This document shows, one piece after another, positions 1 through 10,401 of a stretch of DNA of 64,000 bases. The translations under genes and the position numbers were made by a program. The stretch is from Phytopythium helicoides. Taxonomy: Eukaryota > Oomycota > Peronosporomycetes > Pythiales > Pythiaceae. Position 1 is the stretch's first letter; each line of letters starts with the position of its first letter. Below the pieces are notes generated by a model, which was not told the DNA's origin, searched no databases, and saw only the letters and a program-made list of their open reading frames with translations. Location: assembly GCA_024867545.1 (NCBI GenBank), contig JANFNE010000032.1:1-64000 (forward strand). Direction: 5' to 3'.

Positions 1-145
1 AAACCCTAAACCCTAAACCCTAAACCCTAAACCCTAAACCCTAAACCCTAAACCCTAAACCCTAAACCCTAAACCCTAAACCCTAAACCCTAAACCCTAA
101 ACCCTAAACCCTAAACCCTAGAACCCTACTAAACCCTAGTTCGTA
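1..145. repeat. Telomere, CCCTAAA repeats (left chromosome end)
   Basis: Perfect AAACCCT heptamers run from base 1 to about 120, followed by degenerate units to about 145. This is the C-rich strand read inward, so base 1 is the physical chromosome end. The heptamer is the plant and stramenopile TTTAGGG type. Confidence 0.97.
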
Positions 146-910
146 ATTTACCGATTTCTTACCGATACATTTACAAACCCTAATCATACTCCACACCAGG
201 TTCTCAACTACTACTACATATCTTCATGCGCGTGTTCACTCGAACTGTATGTCTTCGTAGCATTGCTTAAATCACACTTCTGTCGTACCGCAGACTTATA
301 ACTTCGTCATGGGTATGCCAACCGTGTCGCACTATTACATAGTTGACAGCTCTCACAACATTGTCTCGTATCCACCATGTCTCTAGAGATGCTGACTGTA
401 AAGAGTTGTTCTATTCAAGGGTTGTACTATTACACATGGCAGGCCCTGTTGTCACTATATTGCCGTGGCAGTATGTTGCTTGGTCACAATATATAGGTTC
501 GATACGGGGCCGTATATGTATACATGTGGTGTGTATATCATACGGCTTGTATGTGTATATGTCTGCTATGTATATCGCTATACATATAGACAGTATATTC
601 CGGTTGTTAGTATACTCCATCCGAACAGTATACTTCGGGTATACATATTCTCCATATCTCCACTAATACTTTTCATATTGAACTTCTGAAACATGCTACC
701 CCCACTAAATCGGCCACGCTGAGTACGCTGAAAAAAGAAAAATCGAAATCGGCTGGTTGGATTCTGATTTACTATTTTTCACAGTTTTTGATAAAGTTCC
801 AGAGTTATTTTCGGAATTTCGACTTGTCGTCCGAGTCCGTATGGGTTTTGTACATATCCTCCCAAATTTTCAGAAAGATTGGCTGGCTAGATCTCCAGGG
901 ACACAGTCTC
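146..910. other. Telomere-adjacent unique sequence, no gene seen
   Basis: This is AT-rich sequence with only short ORFs that show no domain. Bases 150-205 resemble 2845-2914 (a tract ending in CCTAATCATACTCCACACC), so the telomere-proximal unit and the later duplicated unit share a common start. I see no gene. Confidence 0.6.
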
Positions 911-954
911 TAAACCCTAAACCCTACTAACCCTACTAACCCTACTAAACCCTG
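911..954. repeat. Interstitial telomere-like tract
   Basis: Mixed TAAACCC and CTAACC units in the same orientation as the terminal telomere. They mark the junction before the 102-bp tandem repeat. Confidence 0.85.
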
Positions 955-988
955 TTCGTAAAATACGGGTTTATTACGGTCCGAGTCA

Positions 989-1192
989 AGAAAATTACGG
1001 CAACGAATGCAAACAAAACCCGGTAATTTACGCAATATTACGGCACCACGGAACCCCGAATGAACGTTCATTCCGCATAGTATATATATAAGAAAATTAC
1101 GGCAACAAATGCAAACAAAACCCGGTAATTTACCTAATATTACGGCACCACGGAACCCCGAATGAACGTTCATTCCGCATAGTATATATATA
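989..1192. repeat. Two tandem copies of a 102-bp subtelomeric unit
   Basis: Copy 1 is 989-1090 and copy 2 is 1091-1192; they differ at only a few positions. Each unit ends in a short TA-rich tract and contains GAACGTTC, a small palindrome. No coding potential is apparent. Confidence 0.9.
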
Positions 1193-2819
1193 GGTTTTCA
1201 AATACACCTACACAGCTTTGCGCGCGCATTCACATCGAATGTGTATTCTCGTCACTTCGAATAAATAGATGTCGTGCACTACTTCAAACTGCCATCTTCA
1301 TTCAAGATGTAGCAATCAGCCTCACACGAATATGTTGTTCATGCCTATCATTAAGTTGTCTCATACTCGCCGCGCCTCCGACGCTCTTCACACATCCGCG
1401 TACCATTCTCGATCACTATGTTTCATTGTTCCTCTTATCCTCTGCACAACACCATCACATGCGTCATCAAACACTCACTGCTCTACAATCTTCTTCAATT
1501 ATACTCTACTTCACTTCAGACATCAACACTTACTGTCTAACCACAATGTGCTGAACATCATTGCTCTCCATCATCATCTCTGATAGAGACTCGCAACAGC
1601 ACTTACTCATGCTAGTGCGCACATTACAGTTCAGCTCACACACCAGCACCGACGTGGTGTTCACTCATTTCTACTTGATTGAAAACAAGATTCGATCTGC
1701 ATGATCAAGTCGAATTCCAATCACTCTGGCTACACACAGTTCATTGAACTATATTAAGCATCAACCACAGCACACATTTGCTTCAAAATTATTATATATT
1801 GATTGTGGAAAGAGCATAGCTGCGTCTGTCAAGGCAAGTACGTCGCTATCAATCGGTGTGCTACTTCATCATGTTCTTTGCACACTTCACTGGATAGCGA
1901 ATCATGTGCTTCAGTTTGGTTTACTTCATCTTCATTACATGCTTCACATCAGCTCCCTTGCCGATCAACTAGGTGAGCTGTAGTAATCAATGGTGTCTCA
2001 ACTCACACACTAGATGTCACGTCTCAGTCCATTTAACCATCAAGTATTGATCGTGAAGTAGCCGTCACAGCTTGTCATCCATCACATGTCAGTCAATTAT
2101 CCATTGGTAACATCTCACGGCGTTTGATTTCGTTGCGGACCAATCGAAAATGTAGGATTACACTCGCTCATGGTATGTTCCACATGTGTACCTTGGCTAC
2201 ATCAAGTTGATGAACGCGTGTTGTTCTCTTATCTATTCATACTCGCCCAGTGCTATGTCAAGTAGGTTATGTTTGCATGATAATTGATTGTCCATTATTT
2301 GCATTTGTTTCATGTTCTGCCTGTGCATGTTTGAATTGGAACATGTGTCAGTCTTTCAGCTTGCACAATGTACATTGATGGTCACACACCTTTCCAGTAC
2401 AAGAGCTGCAATGACTTGTTGCTTGATTCAGAATAACTTTACTGTGTAGCTATTCACATCCATCAACTTGCTACGGTGACAGTACATGTGGTTTTACTAC
2501 CCACACAATGTACATCACAACTGCCAATAATCTGGCAACATTCCTGTGACATAGCTGTTCTATACTGTATGACATTGTGGTAGTACCGTGGGTGAGGTTT
2601 CGCTTTTGTATCGGATGTTATACCCGTGGGCAATTATACTTGAAATTTGTATTGAAAGTGGCAGGACATTGCGCGAGGGCAGGACATTGGGCAATTATAC
2701 TTGAAATTTGTATTGAAAATGGCAGGACATTGGGTCCGAGGAGGGTTGCCCAATGTCCTGCCATTTTCAATACAAATTTCAAGTATAATTGCCCAATGTC
2801 CTGCCCTGATTAGGGACCC
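1193..2819. repeat. Subtelomeric segmental repeat, copy A
   Basis: A block of about 1.63 kb recurs in the same orientation at 2915-4540 with an offset of 1720-1722 bp and scattered substitutions. The short ORFs inside it are not preserved between copies, which argues against a protein-coding role. It ends in a perfect 58-bp inverted repeat followed by telomere-like sequence. Confidence 0.92.
2677..2806. repeat. Perfect 58-bp inverted repeat (hairpin), copy A
   Basis: The left arm at 2677-2734 is the exact reverse complement of the right arm at 2749-2806, with a 14-nt loop at 2735-2748. A second partial copy of the left arm sits just before it (about 2629-2670), so the arm itself was duplicated. 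Confidence 0.95.
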
Positions 2820-2845
2820 TAAACCCTAAACCCTACTAAACCCTG
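2815..2845. repeat. Interstitial telomere-like tract between repeat copies
   Basis: CCCTAAA and CTAAACC units in telomere orientation lie exactly between copies A and B of the segmental repeat. Confidence 0.85.
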
Positions 2846-2914
2846 TCGGTAACTTACATTTTCTTTCCGATTTAATACCGACAAATTTCCAAACCCTAAT
2901 CATACTCCACACCG

Positions 2915-4540
2915 GGTTTTCAAATACACCTACACAGCTTTGCGCGCGCATTCACATCGAATGTGTATTCTCATCACTTCGAATAAATGCATGTCGTGAA
3001 CTACTTCAAACTGCCATCTTCATTCAAGATGTAGCAATCAGCCTCACACGAATATGTTGGTCATGCCTATCATTATGTTGTTTCATACTCGCCGCGCCTC
3101 CGACGCTCTTCATACATCCGTATACCATTCTGGATCACTATTTTTCATTGTTCCTCTTATCCTCTGCACAGCATCATCACATGCGTCATCAAACACTCAT
3201 TGCTCTACAATCTTCTTCAATTATACCCTACTTCACTTCAGACATCAACACTTACTGTCGAACCACATCGTGCTCAACATCATTGCTTTCCATAATCATC
3301 TCTGGTAGAGACTCGCGACAGCACTTACTCATGCTAGTGCACACATCACAGCTCAGCTACCACACCAGCGCCAACATGGTGTTCATTCAATTCTACTTGG
3401 TTCAAAACAAGATTCAATCTGCATGACAAAGTCGAATTCCAATCGCTCTGGCTACACACAGTTCATTAAACTATACAAAGCATCAACCACAGCGCACATT
3501 TGCTTCAAAGTTACTAGATATTGATTGTGGAAAGAGAATAGCTGCGTCGGTGAAGTGAAGTTCGTCGCTATCAATCGGTGTGCTACTTCATCATGTTCCT
3601 TGCACACTTCACTGGATAGTGAATCATGTGCTTCAGTTTGGTTGACTTCATCTTCATTACATGCTTCACATCAGCTCCCTTGCCGATCAACTAGGTCAGC
3701 TGTAGTAATCAACGGTGTCTCAACTCACAGACTAGATGACACGTCTCACTCCATTTTACCATCAAGTATTGATCGTGAAGTAGCCATCACGGTTTGTCAT
3801 CCATCACATGTCAGTCAAATATCCTTTGGTAACATCTCACGGCGTCTGATTTCATTGCGGACCAATCGAAAATGTAGGTTTACACTCGCTCATGGTATGT
3901 TCCACATGTGTACCTTGGCTACATCAAGTTGATGCACGTGTGTTGTTCTCTTTTCTATTGATACTAGCCCAGTGCTATGTCAAGTCGGTTATGTTTGCTG
4001 ATAATTGATTGTCCATCATTTGCATTTGTTTCATGTTCTGCCTGTCCATGTTTGAATTGGTACATGTGTCAGTCTTTCAGCTTACACAATGTACATTGAT
4101 GGTCACGCACCTTTCCATTACAAGAACAGCAATGGCTTGTTGTTTGATTCAGAATAACTTTACTGTGTAGCATTCTCATCCATCAACTTGCTACGGTGAC
4201 TGTACATGTGGTTTTACTACCCACACAATGTACAACACAACTGCCAATAATCTGGCAACATTCCTGTGACATAGCTGTTCCATACTGTACGGCTTTGTGG
4301 TAGTACCGTGGGTGAGGTTTCGCTTTTGTATCGGACGTTATACCCGTGGGCAATTATACTTGAAATTTGTATTGAAAGTGGCAGGACATTGCGCGAGGGC
4401 AGGACATTGGGCAATTATACTTGAAATTTGTATTGAAAATGGCAGGACATTGGGTCCGAGGAGGGTTGCCCAATGTCCTGCCATTTTCAATACAAATTTC
4501 AAGTATAATTGCCCAATGTCCTGCCCTGATTAGGGACCCT
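2915..4540. repeat. Subtelomeric segmental repeat, copy B
   Basis: Direct-orientation copy of 1193-2819. It ends in the same inverted repeat and the same CCCTGATTAGGGACCCTAAA junction. After that point (about 4541) the sequence becomes unrelated to copy A. Confidence 0.92.
4397..4526. repeat. Perfect 58-bp inverted repeat (hairpin), copy B
   Basis: Arms 4397-4454 and 4469-4526 with a 14-nt loop, at the same position relative to copy B as the copy A hairpin. Both the arms and the loop are unchanged between copies, while neighbouring sequence has diverged slightly. Confidence 0.95.
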
Positions 4541-5430
4541 AAACCCCAAAAAGGGAACAGGGGTACCTCTCCAGGAGTACTTCCCCAGGGGAGGTCTAAG
4601 GAGCTATATTTTATCCTAGAGAATGACTTCAATACTGAGTCCAAGTATGCGCGCGTCTCAAGGACGATGAGGTGCCTCTACAGGAGTGAATGCTCGAGCT
4701 GATTCTGCAGCGCTTCATCACATCGTTCTTTCGGCTACGCTCGGGCGTCATCACTCCCCCGGCGCCCACGCGTGACCCGCTGGCTCGCTGCTCTGACGGG
4801 GCGCGCGCCGTCCTTGTATGGTCTGTGCCCTGCGAGGGCCTCCAGACGACGGCTTCACTGGGGAAACTGTAGGGGGCGTGCGACCGTCGTGCAGCCCGGG
4901 CACGACGATGCCACAGACCTGCGGCCGGCGCACATGCAGCGACAGCGCAGCGCAGCCAGGCCGCAGGGACAAGCACTGCTGCGGCAGCACAGCGCAGACC
5001 ACGCTGGCTGGGAAGCCCAGTGCCGCGCGCCACTAGGGCTCTGTATATACATGCATATAAAACACACACAGACCACAGAAAAAAAGATGAAAACAACAGA
5101 AACATGCAGGTAAGCATTGCATATGTAGGCACGCACCTAGGAAGCGCCTTGGTGACCTGCGGGACAAAGAGCGCAGTAGTTAGTAACGCTCAGAAAATAA
5201 ATCACCGCTTCCTGCACACCCCGTGAGCGCTCCACGGAACCAGCACGCACAGAGCTTCCCTTGCCCCCCCCCCCCCCCCCCCCCCCCCCTTCCGGCGCAA
5301 ATCGAAAAATGATTATGATTATGGATATGTATAGTAATGTATGTTACGTATAGTAATGTATATTCAATGTATACTACGCGTGTCCCTAGAGATTTGTGGC
5401 GTGTCCGAATCACCTCTCCTATGAACCGCA
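4541..5430. other. GC-rich and low-complexity stretch, no gene seen
   Basis: From 4690 to 5040 the sequence is markedly GC-rich, unlike both flanks. The overlapping reading frames on both strands are a consequence of composition; none has a recognisable domain. It contains the poly-C run at 5264-5289. Confidence 0.5.
5264..5289. repeat. Poly-C homopolymer, 26 nt
   Basis: An uninterrupted run of 26 C residues. The complementary poly-G strand could form G-quadruplexes, and its length may be uncertain in any assembly. Confidence 0.95.
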
Positions 5431-5690
5431 CTGCTTGACATTTGTAGGGGTACCCAACCTACACAACACTTGCGCTGAGTATAAGGATATCGTGACTTGC
5501 TTCTACTAGGGGGCACAGGAAGGAGGCTATCAGCAGAACTGCTTGACATTTGTACGGTTACCCCACCTATTACTTGTTCTGATTATGCGAAGATCATGAC
5601 TTGTTTTTACTATGGAGCGCAATGAGGGAGGACATGAGTTGAACTACTTGCCGTTTATATGGTTACACCTTCACTAGCACTGAGCATTTA
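5431..5690. repeat. Degenerate tandem repeat, period 105-108 bp
   Basis: Units begin at 5431, 5539 and 5644 with the pattern CTGCTTGACATTTGTA and share internal blocks (GTGACTTG, CTACTA). The third unit is partial. No coding function is evident. Confidence 0.75.
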
Positions 5691-6020
5691 AGCGTCGTAG
5701 AGCTGCCGACTGCGTTGGTGAGGCGGCATTCTCGAAAATTCCAGACGCGGAACACATACCGTCGCCTCGCCACTCTGCTATACCTATACATGCCCCGCAT
5801 CCTCGAACCGACGCCACCACCCGCCCCAACCGCATGATAATGTCGATGCCACGCTGAACCGCACCCCCGACGCCACTCACTCCCGATGTTGCACGCCAGC
5901 GCGCATGCAGAGCCGCACGCCACGCTGCAGAGCCGCACACCGACGCCACCATGCACCATAGAGGGGTAGAACCATAACTGAATAAAGCTCTTTTGCTTTT
6001 CATTCTCGCTTTTGCTTTAC

Positions 6021-6164
6021 ATGAGCGACTACATCCCTTCCCCAACGTTTGCCGAGCTGCAGTGTGCCATGTTCCAGGCGCGCTACTTCTCGATTTCACT
6101 GTACGCTGAAGCATACGAGAAAGGATCGATCCAGGCAATTGGCTACAACGCAGCCGGCGTATGA
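6021..6164 (+). CDS. Short hypothetical ORF, 47 aa
   Basis: A 47-codon frame starting at ATG 6021 and ending in TGA 6162. It has normal amino-acid composition and no homopolymer, but no domain that I recognise. It is the first of several short plus-strand frames (6021-10401) next to a decayed virus-type fibre gene, so it may be a fragment of a larger inserted element. Chance occurrence cannot be excluded. Confidence 0.25.
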   Translation: MSDYIPSPTFAELQCAMFQARYFSISLYAEAYEKGSIQAIGYNAAGV

Positions 6165-6546
6165 TGCAGCAAGATGGCGAAGACCAACGTAGCTCCAGCG
6201 TTCTGTTCTCATGGGTATGCGAATGGTATTCCGTTTCCTGAGCTTACGGACTGGTCGGTATTGAGAGAGAAATCTTGTCTAACATTAGGCAGATGTAACG
6301 GGCCTAAAGCCCGCTACAAATCTTGCACGTTGCTCGAAGGAAGCAAATTCAATTCTGTTTCATTATCGGCGGGAGGCAGAGGCCTCCCGACCACTAAATC
6401 CCTGAAGTGGATCGTGATTGGCTGAATGTGGGCTGCGTCCCAAATATCAGCCAATCAGAGCGAGGTATATCGACGCGTGTCTACGCGGTGACACGCGTCG
6501 CATATCCTACCTACATATACAATAGAACGGTAGATGCTGGCTACAT

Positions 6547-6792
6547 ATGCAATATGGAAAGTGTGCGGGGAGCGCCCCGCTACAGCAGATGGGGCAAATG
6601 GGTATGCCAGCGCTCCCATACTATCTACATGAGACGCGCTGCCAGCTCCAGCGCATCCTCCAACAAGAAGCGATGGAGAAGATGCAACGCATGAATCTCA
6701 CCGCACCCTCTCAGCCACGCATTGAGCTTGTCGAAGAGGGACAGCCGACGGTAAACTACGGTAACTACCGCGAACCGTACCCAGATCTTTAG
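6547..6792 (+). CDS. Hypothetical ORF, 81 aa, Met/Gln-rich
   Basis: An 81-aa frame with a Met/Gln-rich helical centre and a Pro-containing C-terminus ending in PYPDL. I recognise no family. It lies in the same orientation as neighbouring short frames at 6021 and 6979, suggesting a once-larger plus-strand gene or gene set. Confidence 0.25.
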   Translation: MQYGKCAGSAPLQQMGQMGMPALPYYLHETRCQLQRILQQEAMEKMQRMNLTAPSQPRIELVEEGQPTVNYGNYREPYPDL

Positions 6793-6978
6793 ATAGAGCA
6801 TGGGGCGCGGAACATTGCGTTAGTCGAAAGGCAAAAGTGAGTAACGCACAATACATGGTGTTGGTGAAGTATATTTCATTTTGAACGTTGAAGCTGCGTT
6901 GGGCCGTGAACTGCTGCTTGGAGTCGTGGTAACTCACTTTGCATTCTTCGACAGCACCTAAACAGCAGCACCAGCACC

Positions 6979-7495
6979 ATGTGGCAAGGAAGCCTGCCAG
7001 AAGTCGGTGTTACGCACATGATCCTGGACTCCTACCGCAAGGACGAGAACTTATGCGAAGCTATTTTCATGGTCGAGGAGGGCACCTATTCAAGGGTGCG
7101 AGAAGTGATCGAGCGTGAGGTTGGTCCGTCATTCTGCGCTGACAGACTGCCCACGACTCCCCCTTTGTCAGCTGTTGAATATCGCGCTCGTTTGATGGTG
7201 CTGCGTTGAGAGGCACAAGCTCTCGAAGAGAATGCTGCCCAGATCTTCGGAAAAAAAGGCAAGTGATGAAGCAATAGCTGCTTAGTTTGCAACCCCGCGT
7301 GCTACCCCACAACCACCACGCGAAGCGCATCGCAGACCTAATATTCGTGAATTGGGTACTTTTTCCCGCGACGAACTCACTGAGGATGTCATTTGCGACG
7401 TCCTTCGCGGCGCTGGATTTGAAGTTTCGCGAGTGTGGGTAACGAGTGGGGGAACCGGCAGAGTAGGAGGTGGTAATCTGTCATACATGCTTTGA
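6979..7495 (+). pseudogene. Broken hypothetical gene with one frame change
   Basis: The frame from ATG 6979 to the stop at 7207 reads as a soluble protein. After a frame change, a second coherent stretch continues to TGA 7493, including RELGTFSRDELTEDVICDVL. Together they would give about 165 residues. I cannot assign a function. The continuity of plausible protein across the break is the reason for calling a frameshifted gene rather than two random ORFs. Confidence 0.3.
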
Positions 7496-7699
7496 TGTTT
7501 TGCTTACGGCATTCGCTAAGACTGGATGGGGTGCTTTGGTTGAACTGTTACATGAGGATGTGGCACAGGACGTATGTTTGAGCTAGATGGAGATGACGGT
7601 ACAAGTGACCAAGGCGGTGATCTGTCACATAGGCGGATCCGTCTTTTTGGCAGCATCTCGTAATATTCATGGAGAGGACGTATCTTTCCTTTGGGTGCA

Positions 7700-8460
7700 C
7701 TTGAAGTGAGGCACTTTAAGAAAAATGTGGTGAATATTTGCCATACTCTGTAGCAGAGATTGCCGCCGCTGATCGAGGTGGAGGTAACGCTTGTGGATGT
7801 GCAGATGACCGAACCATCAACGCGGTGAGAGCTCAGCGATCCAACCTGCGTGATGATTGGTTGAACGTTAGTTTGCACAGTACCTGTGGTCAAGGCCGCT
7901 GTCAGGGCTGTAACACCGATGATCGCTCCCGAAGGTCCCAGCACAAGCACTTTGCTGCTTACGGGTGAGCTCAGAGTCAGCAAGGACAGGTACTGCGCGT
8001 CTCCATGTGATGTTTGACCCGCCGAGCTTGAGGGTGGATAACACTCAGTGTGAAGAAGATCCCCCCCCCCCCCCCCCCCCTCCGAGACTAAGCGATCCAG
8101 AGACCGAGAGGTTGCCCGACACGGCGAGCACGGCGCTGATGACGACGCTGCCTGCACCGTTGGGAGTGAGGTGAAGGTTGCCACTCGACGAAACTGCGAT
8201 GTTGGCGAAGGTCGACGACGAAGATGCGCCATAGTGCAGACGCAAGCACGCACCCGTCGCGCTGGCGTCCTCGAGTTGAGCCCCAGGGCTGCTTGTATTT
8301 ACTCTAACGTTGGAGGACTTGTCGATGAAGAGGGAGTTGGCAGATCCGGTTCAGATCACGAGAGAGCTGTCGCCACTGCCACTATCGAGCACTACATTTG
8401 CGACGCAGAGTTCAGGCTGACACGCTGTTGCGGAGTGATTAGTTCGCCTGATAGAACCAT
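7700..8460 (-). pseudogene. Decayed virus/phage-type fibre-like protein gene
   Basis: Read on the minus strand from about 8460, the protein is rich in Ser, Gly, Thr and Val. It has beta-repeat phrases typical of tail-fibre or receptor-binding proteins of DNA phages and large algal viruses: short blocks of the form N-L-x-V-S-G-x-L and T-S-x-S-I-S-G, and an INTSSPG-like start (VNTSSPGAQLE). The frame is broken by a TGA near 8356, by a frame change near 8375, and at the 20-base poly-G at 8061-8080, where it switches phase. Similarity fades near 7750. The family resemblance is pattern-based. The known context for such proteins is virions, so this is probably a relic of an integrated virus or virus-like element. 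It is not functional as it stands. Confidence 0.5.
8061..8080. repeat. Poly-C homopolymer, 20 nt
   Basis: Twenty consecutive C residues, read as poly-G (poly-Gly codons) in the minus-strand fibre-like frame. The two readable halves of that frame are out of phase on either side of the run, so length change here is a likely cause of the break. Confidence 0.95.
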
Positions 8461-8512
8461 TTTGTTTGTTTATTTTTGGTTAAAAAAAAGATTGACTCTA
8501 GAAAAAGCAATC

Positions 8513-9181
8513 ATGACAGCGAATCGGGCCAGGGGGCCTTCTGTGCGCTCCTTGCTCATTGTCCTTCCAACGGACGGAAACCTTGGCTTGAATCTCGACC
8601 ACATCCCCGTCGACCAAGCCTTCAGCTGGGGCATCGCGCGGCTGAGTAGAGGCGGCGCTGCGCCGCACGCTGATGTGTGTTAGGACGACGATATCATTTC
8701 CTTTAGAGAAGGTGGTGCGATATTCAAGGGCAAACAGGAGGCGCGGAAGCCGCGGGATGACAACACGCTGCGCATCCAAGGAATCACAACAACTGAGCTT
8801 GAAGACGCCGCAATCGAGGTGCGCCTTTCATCCAATACTCCAGTCAAGAACCTCCCTGCGGCGCTGCAAGCGCGAATAAAGAAAGGCACCAACTGCATCA
8901 ACGAGCACAGACACAAGGAGAACGCGCTGGCCAAGCTAATTAAGTCTTTGCGTATATACGAGACCAACATCCAAGCGAGCATCGATGAGCCTTCGATCAA
9001 GCTCAACCGCGGTAACTCCGCCCTCAAGCCCTTCCATCCGTCATCCCTGGATCGGTTGGTTGTTCGTGGTAACTGGCGTGGCGCTGTGCCTGCTGTCGCT
9101 GCGCTTGCTATTGCTGCGCCTACTAATGCTGGGTCTGCTGTCGAGGTGCCCCGTTGGAAGTGGGCCTGTCGAGGATGCTAG
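8513..9181 (+). pseudogene. Hypothetical helical protein with in-frame TAG
   Basis: One plus-strand frame runs from ATG 8513 to 9181 but is interrupted by TAG at 8681-8683. The part after the stop is charged and helical (about residues 57-165). Near 9030 an overlapping frame (+3) carries a strongly hydrophobic Leu-rich segment (about 9050-9135) that would read as a membrane anchor after a frame change. I recognise no family. It lies between the fibre-like relic and the chromodomain-like ORF. Confidence 0.3.
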
Positions 9182-9293
9182 ATCACACGACCCTGACAAG
9201 GATGCTGGATGGCCCGAGCCCGTCGAGGATGTCGTGGATGCTAGATCTCACACAACCCTGACGAGGATGCTGGATGGCCCGAACCCGTCGAGG
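9174..9293. repeat. Two tandem 64-bp units
   Basis: The block starting GATGCTAGATC at 9174 recurs at 9238 with few changes; both copies end in CCCGTCGAG. The unit length is not a multiple of three, so the duplication shifts any reading frame through it. Confidence 0.8.
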
Positions 9294-9298
9294 ATGCT

Positions 9299-9601
9299 GT
9301 GATCACTGAGCCTGAGGAAGCGACGCTGCCGCTGGTGTCCGACGACGAAGATATAACGATTGAAGCTGTCGACGAGCCAGACAAGGTGGCTCAGCGGAAA
9401 CGCCAACGTGACACGGAGAGTGAGGAAGCTTCCCCCCGCGAACAACGTGCCAATAAGGAAGTGCTCAATCTCTGCCAGATCGGTGGGAAGACTCGCACTT
9501 TCGAAATCGATACGCATGAATGCGAGGAGTTTATCACAAACTTTGCCAAGACGCCCTTGGCGACCCCGCCACTGCAGTTCATCGACCTGATTGCCACTTG
9601 A
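9299..9601 (+). CDS. Hypothetical acidic ORF, 100 aa
   Basis: A 100-aa frame with an acidic N-terminal half, a basic cluster (RKRQR) and a mixed C-terminus. No domain is recognised. It is followed after 6 bases by the next short frame, in the same orientation. It may be one exon or fragment of a larger broken gene that includes the chromodomain-like ORF. Confidence 0.25.
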   Translation: MITEPEEATLPLVSDDEDITIEAVDEPDKVAQRKRQRDTESEEASPREQRANKEVLNLCQIGGKTRTFEIDTHECEEFITNFAKTPLATPPLQFIDLIAT

Positions 9602-9607
9602 CTGTCG

Positions 9608-9820
9608 TTGGCATTGTCAGTGCATGAGTTCGCGGTGGTAGATCGTCTTGCTGCGTATGAAGTCCTGGATCCAATACCAGTCACTGTGGATCTGTCTCCG
9701 TCTGTAGTGATCACGGTCACAATAATCTACGAGGTGCGCATGCCCAAGAGCTTTGTCAAGGGACTGGATACTACCGTGACGGTGAAGTTGCAGATCAAAC
9801 GGGAGAGGAGTAACCTGTGA
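9608..9820 (+). CDS. Hypothetical ORF, 70 aa
   Basis: A 70-aa frame rich in Val and Thr with a basic C-terminus. It overlaps the next frame by 4 bases (TGA/ATG overlap at 9817-9820). No domain is recognised. The tight spacing suggests a frameshifted continuation rather than an independent gene. Confidence 0.25.
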   Translation: MALSVHEFAVVDRLAAYEVLDPIPVTVDLSPSVVITVTIIYEVRMPKSFVKGLDTTVTVKLQIKRERSNL

Positions 9821-10401
9821 ACGAAATCAATGATGTGCGCTTCATGAACGAGAACCTAGAGTTCCTGGTCCAGTGGGGAGGGGAATATGCCAGTGTCGAA
9901 ACCTGGCACAACGAGCAAGATGTTGCTGAGAACGTAGCGGCCACCTCTTTCCTGAAGGAAAGTGTAAGTGCGGATATCAGCCAGTATGCGAAGAATTTAC
10001 TTCGTTCGTCAATGGTCTATCTGATTAAGAAGCGGCTCGTGGGATTGCTGTTGTTTATCGGACGCGTCGTGAAGTGGATCCTCAAAGACGGCACCAGCAA
10101 AATCGACGAGAAGTCGAACGGGGCACTCGAGTCAGCAAGCAAGTGCAGTACCCGCGAATGGCTGAGCACATGCTTCAAGATGGAACGAACTAAAGCGTCT
10201 CTCCGCTGGGGACTGCTCGAGAAGGGGAACATACGGTACTACTGGTCGTACCTGGATGTGAGAATCCTGCCTGCACCAACACAGAGTAATCGTCCGCAAC
10301 GCAGAATCGTGCGGCTTGCAGGCAAGCATGGCGACCCTTCAACCACGGAAACGCATCCATGGAATCGCGGGATTCCCCCATGCCGACTCAAGGTATTGTG
10401 A
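9817..10401 (+). CDS. Chromodomain-like hypothetical protein, 194 aa
   Basis: Residues 1-40 follow the chromodomain pattern: an isoleucine and charged start, then LEFLVQWGGE, then a conserved Trp in VETWHNEQDV. This compares with the usual LEYLVKWKGY...TWEP form. In oomycete genomes such domains often end Ty3/Gypsy polyproteins, and that is the most likely origin, although no integrase is visible upstream. The rest of the protein is basic and unrecognised. The ORF is open but may be a fragment. Confidence 0.4.
   Translation: MNEINDVRFMNENLEFLVQWGGEYASVETWHNEQDVAENVAATSFLKESVSADISQYAKNLLRSSMVYLIKKRLVGLLLFIGRVVKWILKDGTSKIDEKSNGALESASKCSTREWLSTCFKMERTKASLRWGLLEKGNIRYYWSYLDVRILPAPTQSNRPQRRIVRLAGKHGDPSTTETHPWNRGIPPCRLKVL

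Noticed and set aside
2577..2813. Identical 78-codon frames in both segmental repeats (also 4297-4533)
   Set aside because: They lie mostly inside the perfect inverted repeat, so conservation reflects the hairpin. The protein has no recognisable feature.
4629..5132. 167-codon minus-strand frame with a hydrophobic start
   Set aside because: Overlapping frames of similar length exist in other phases of this GC-rich tract. No domain was found and composition explains it.
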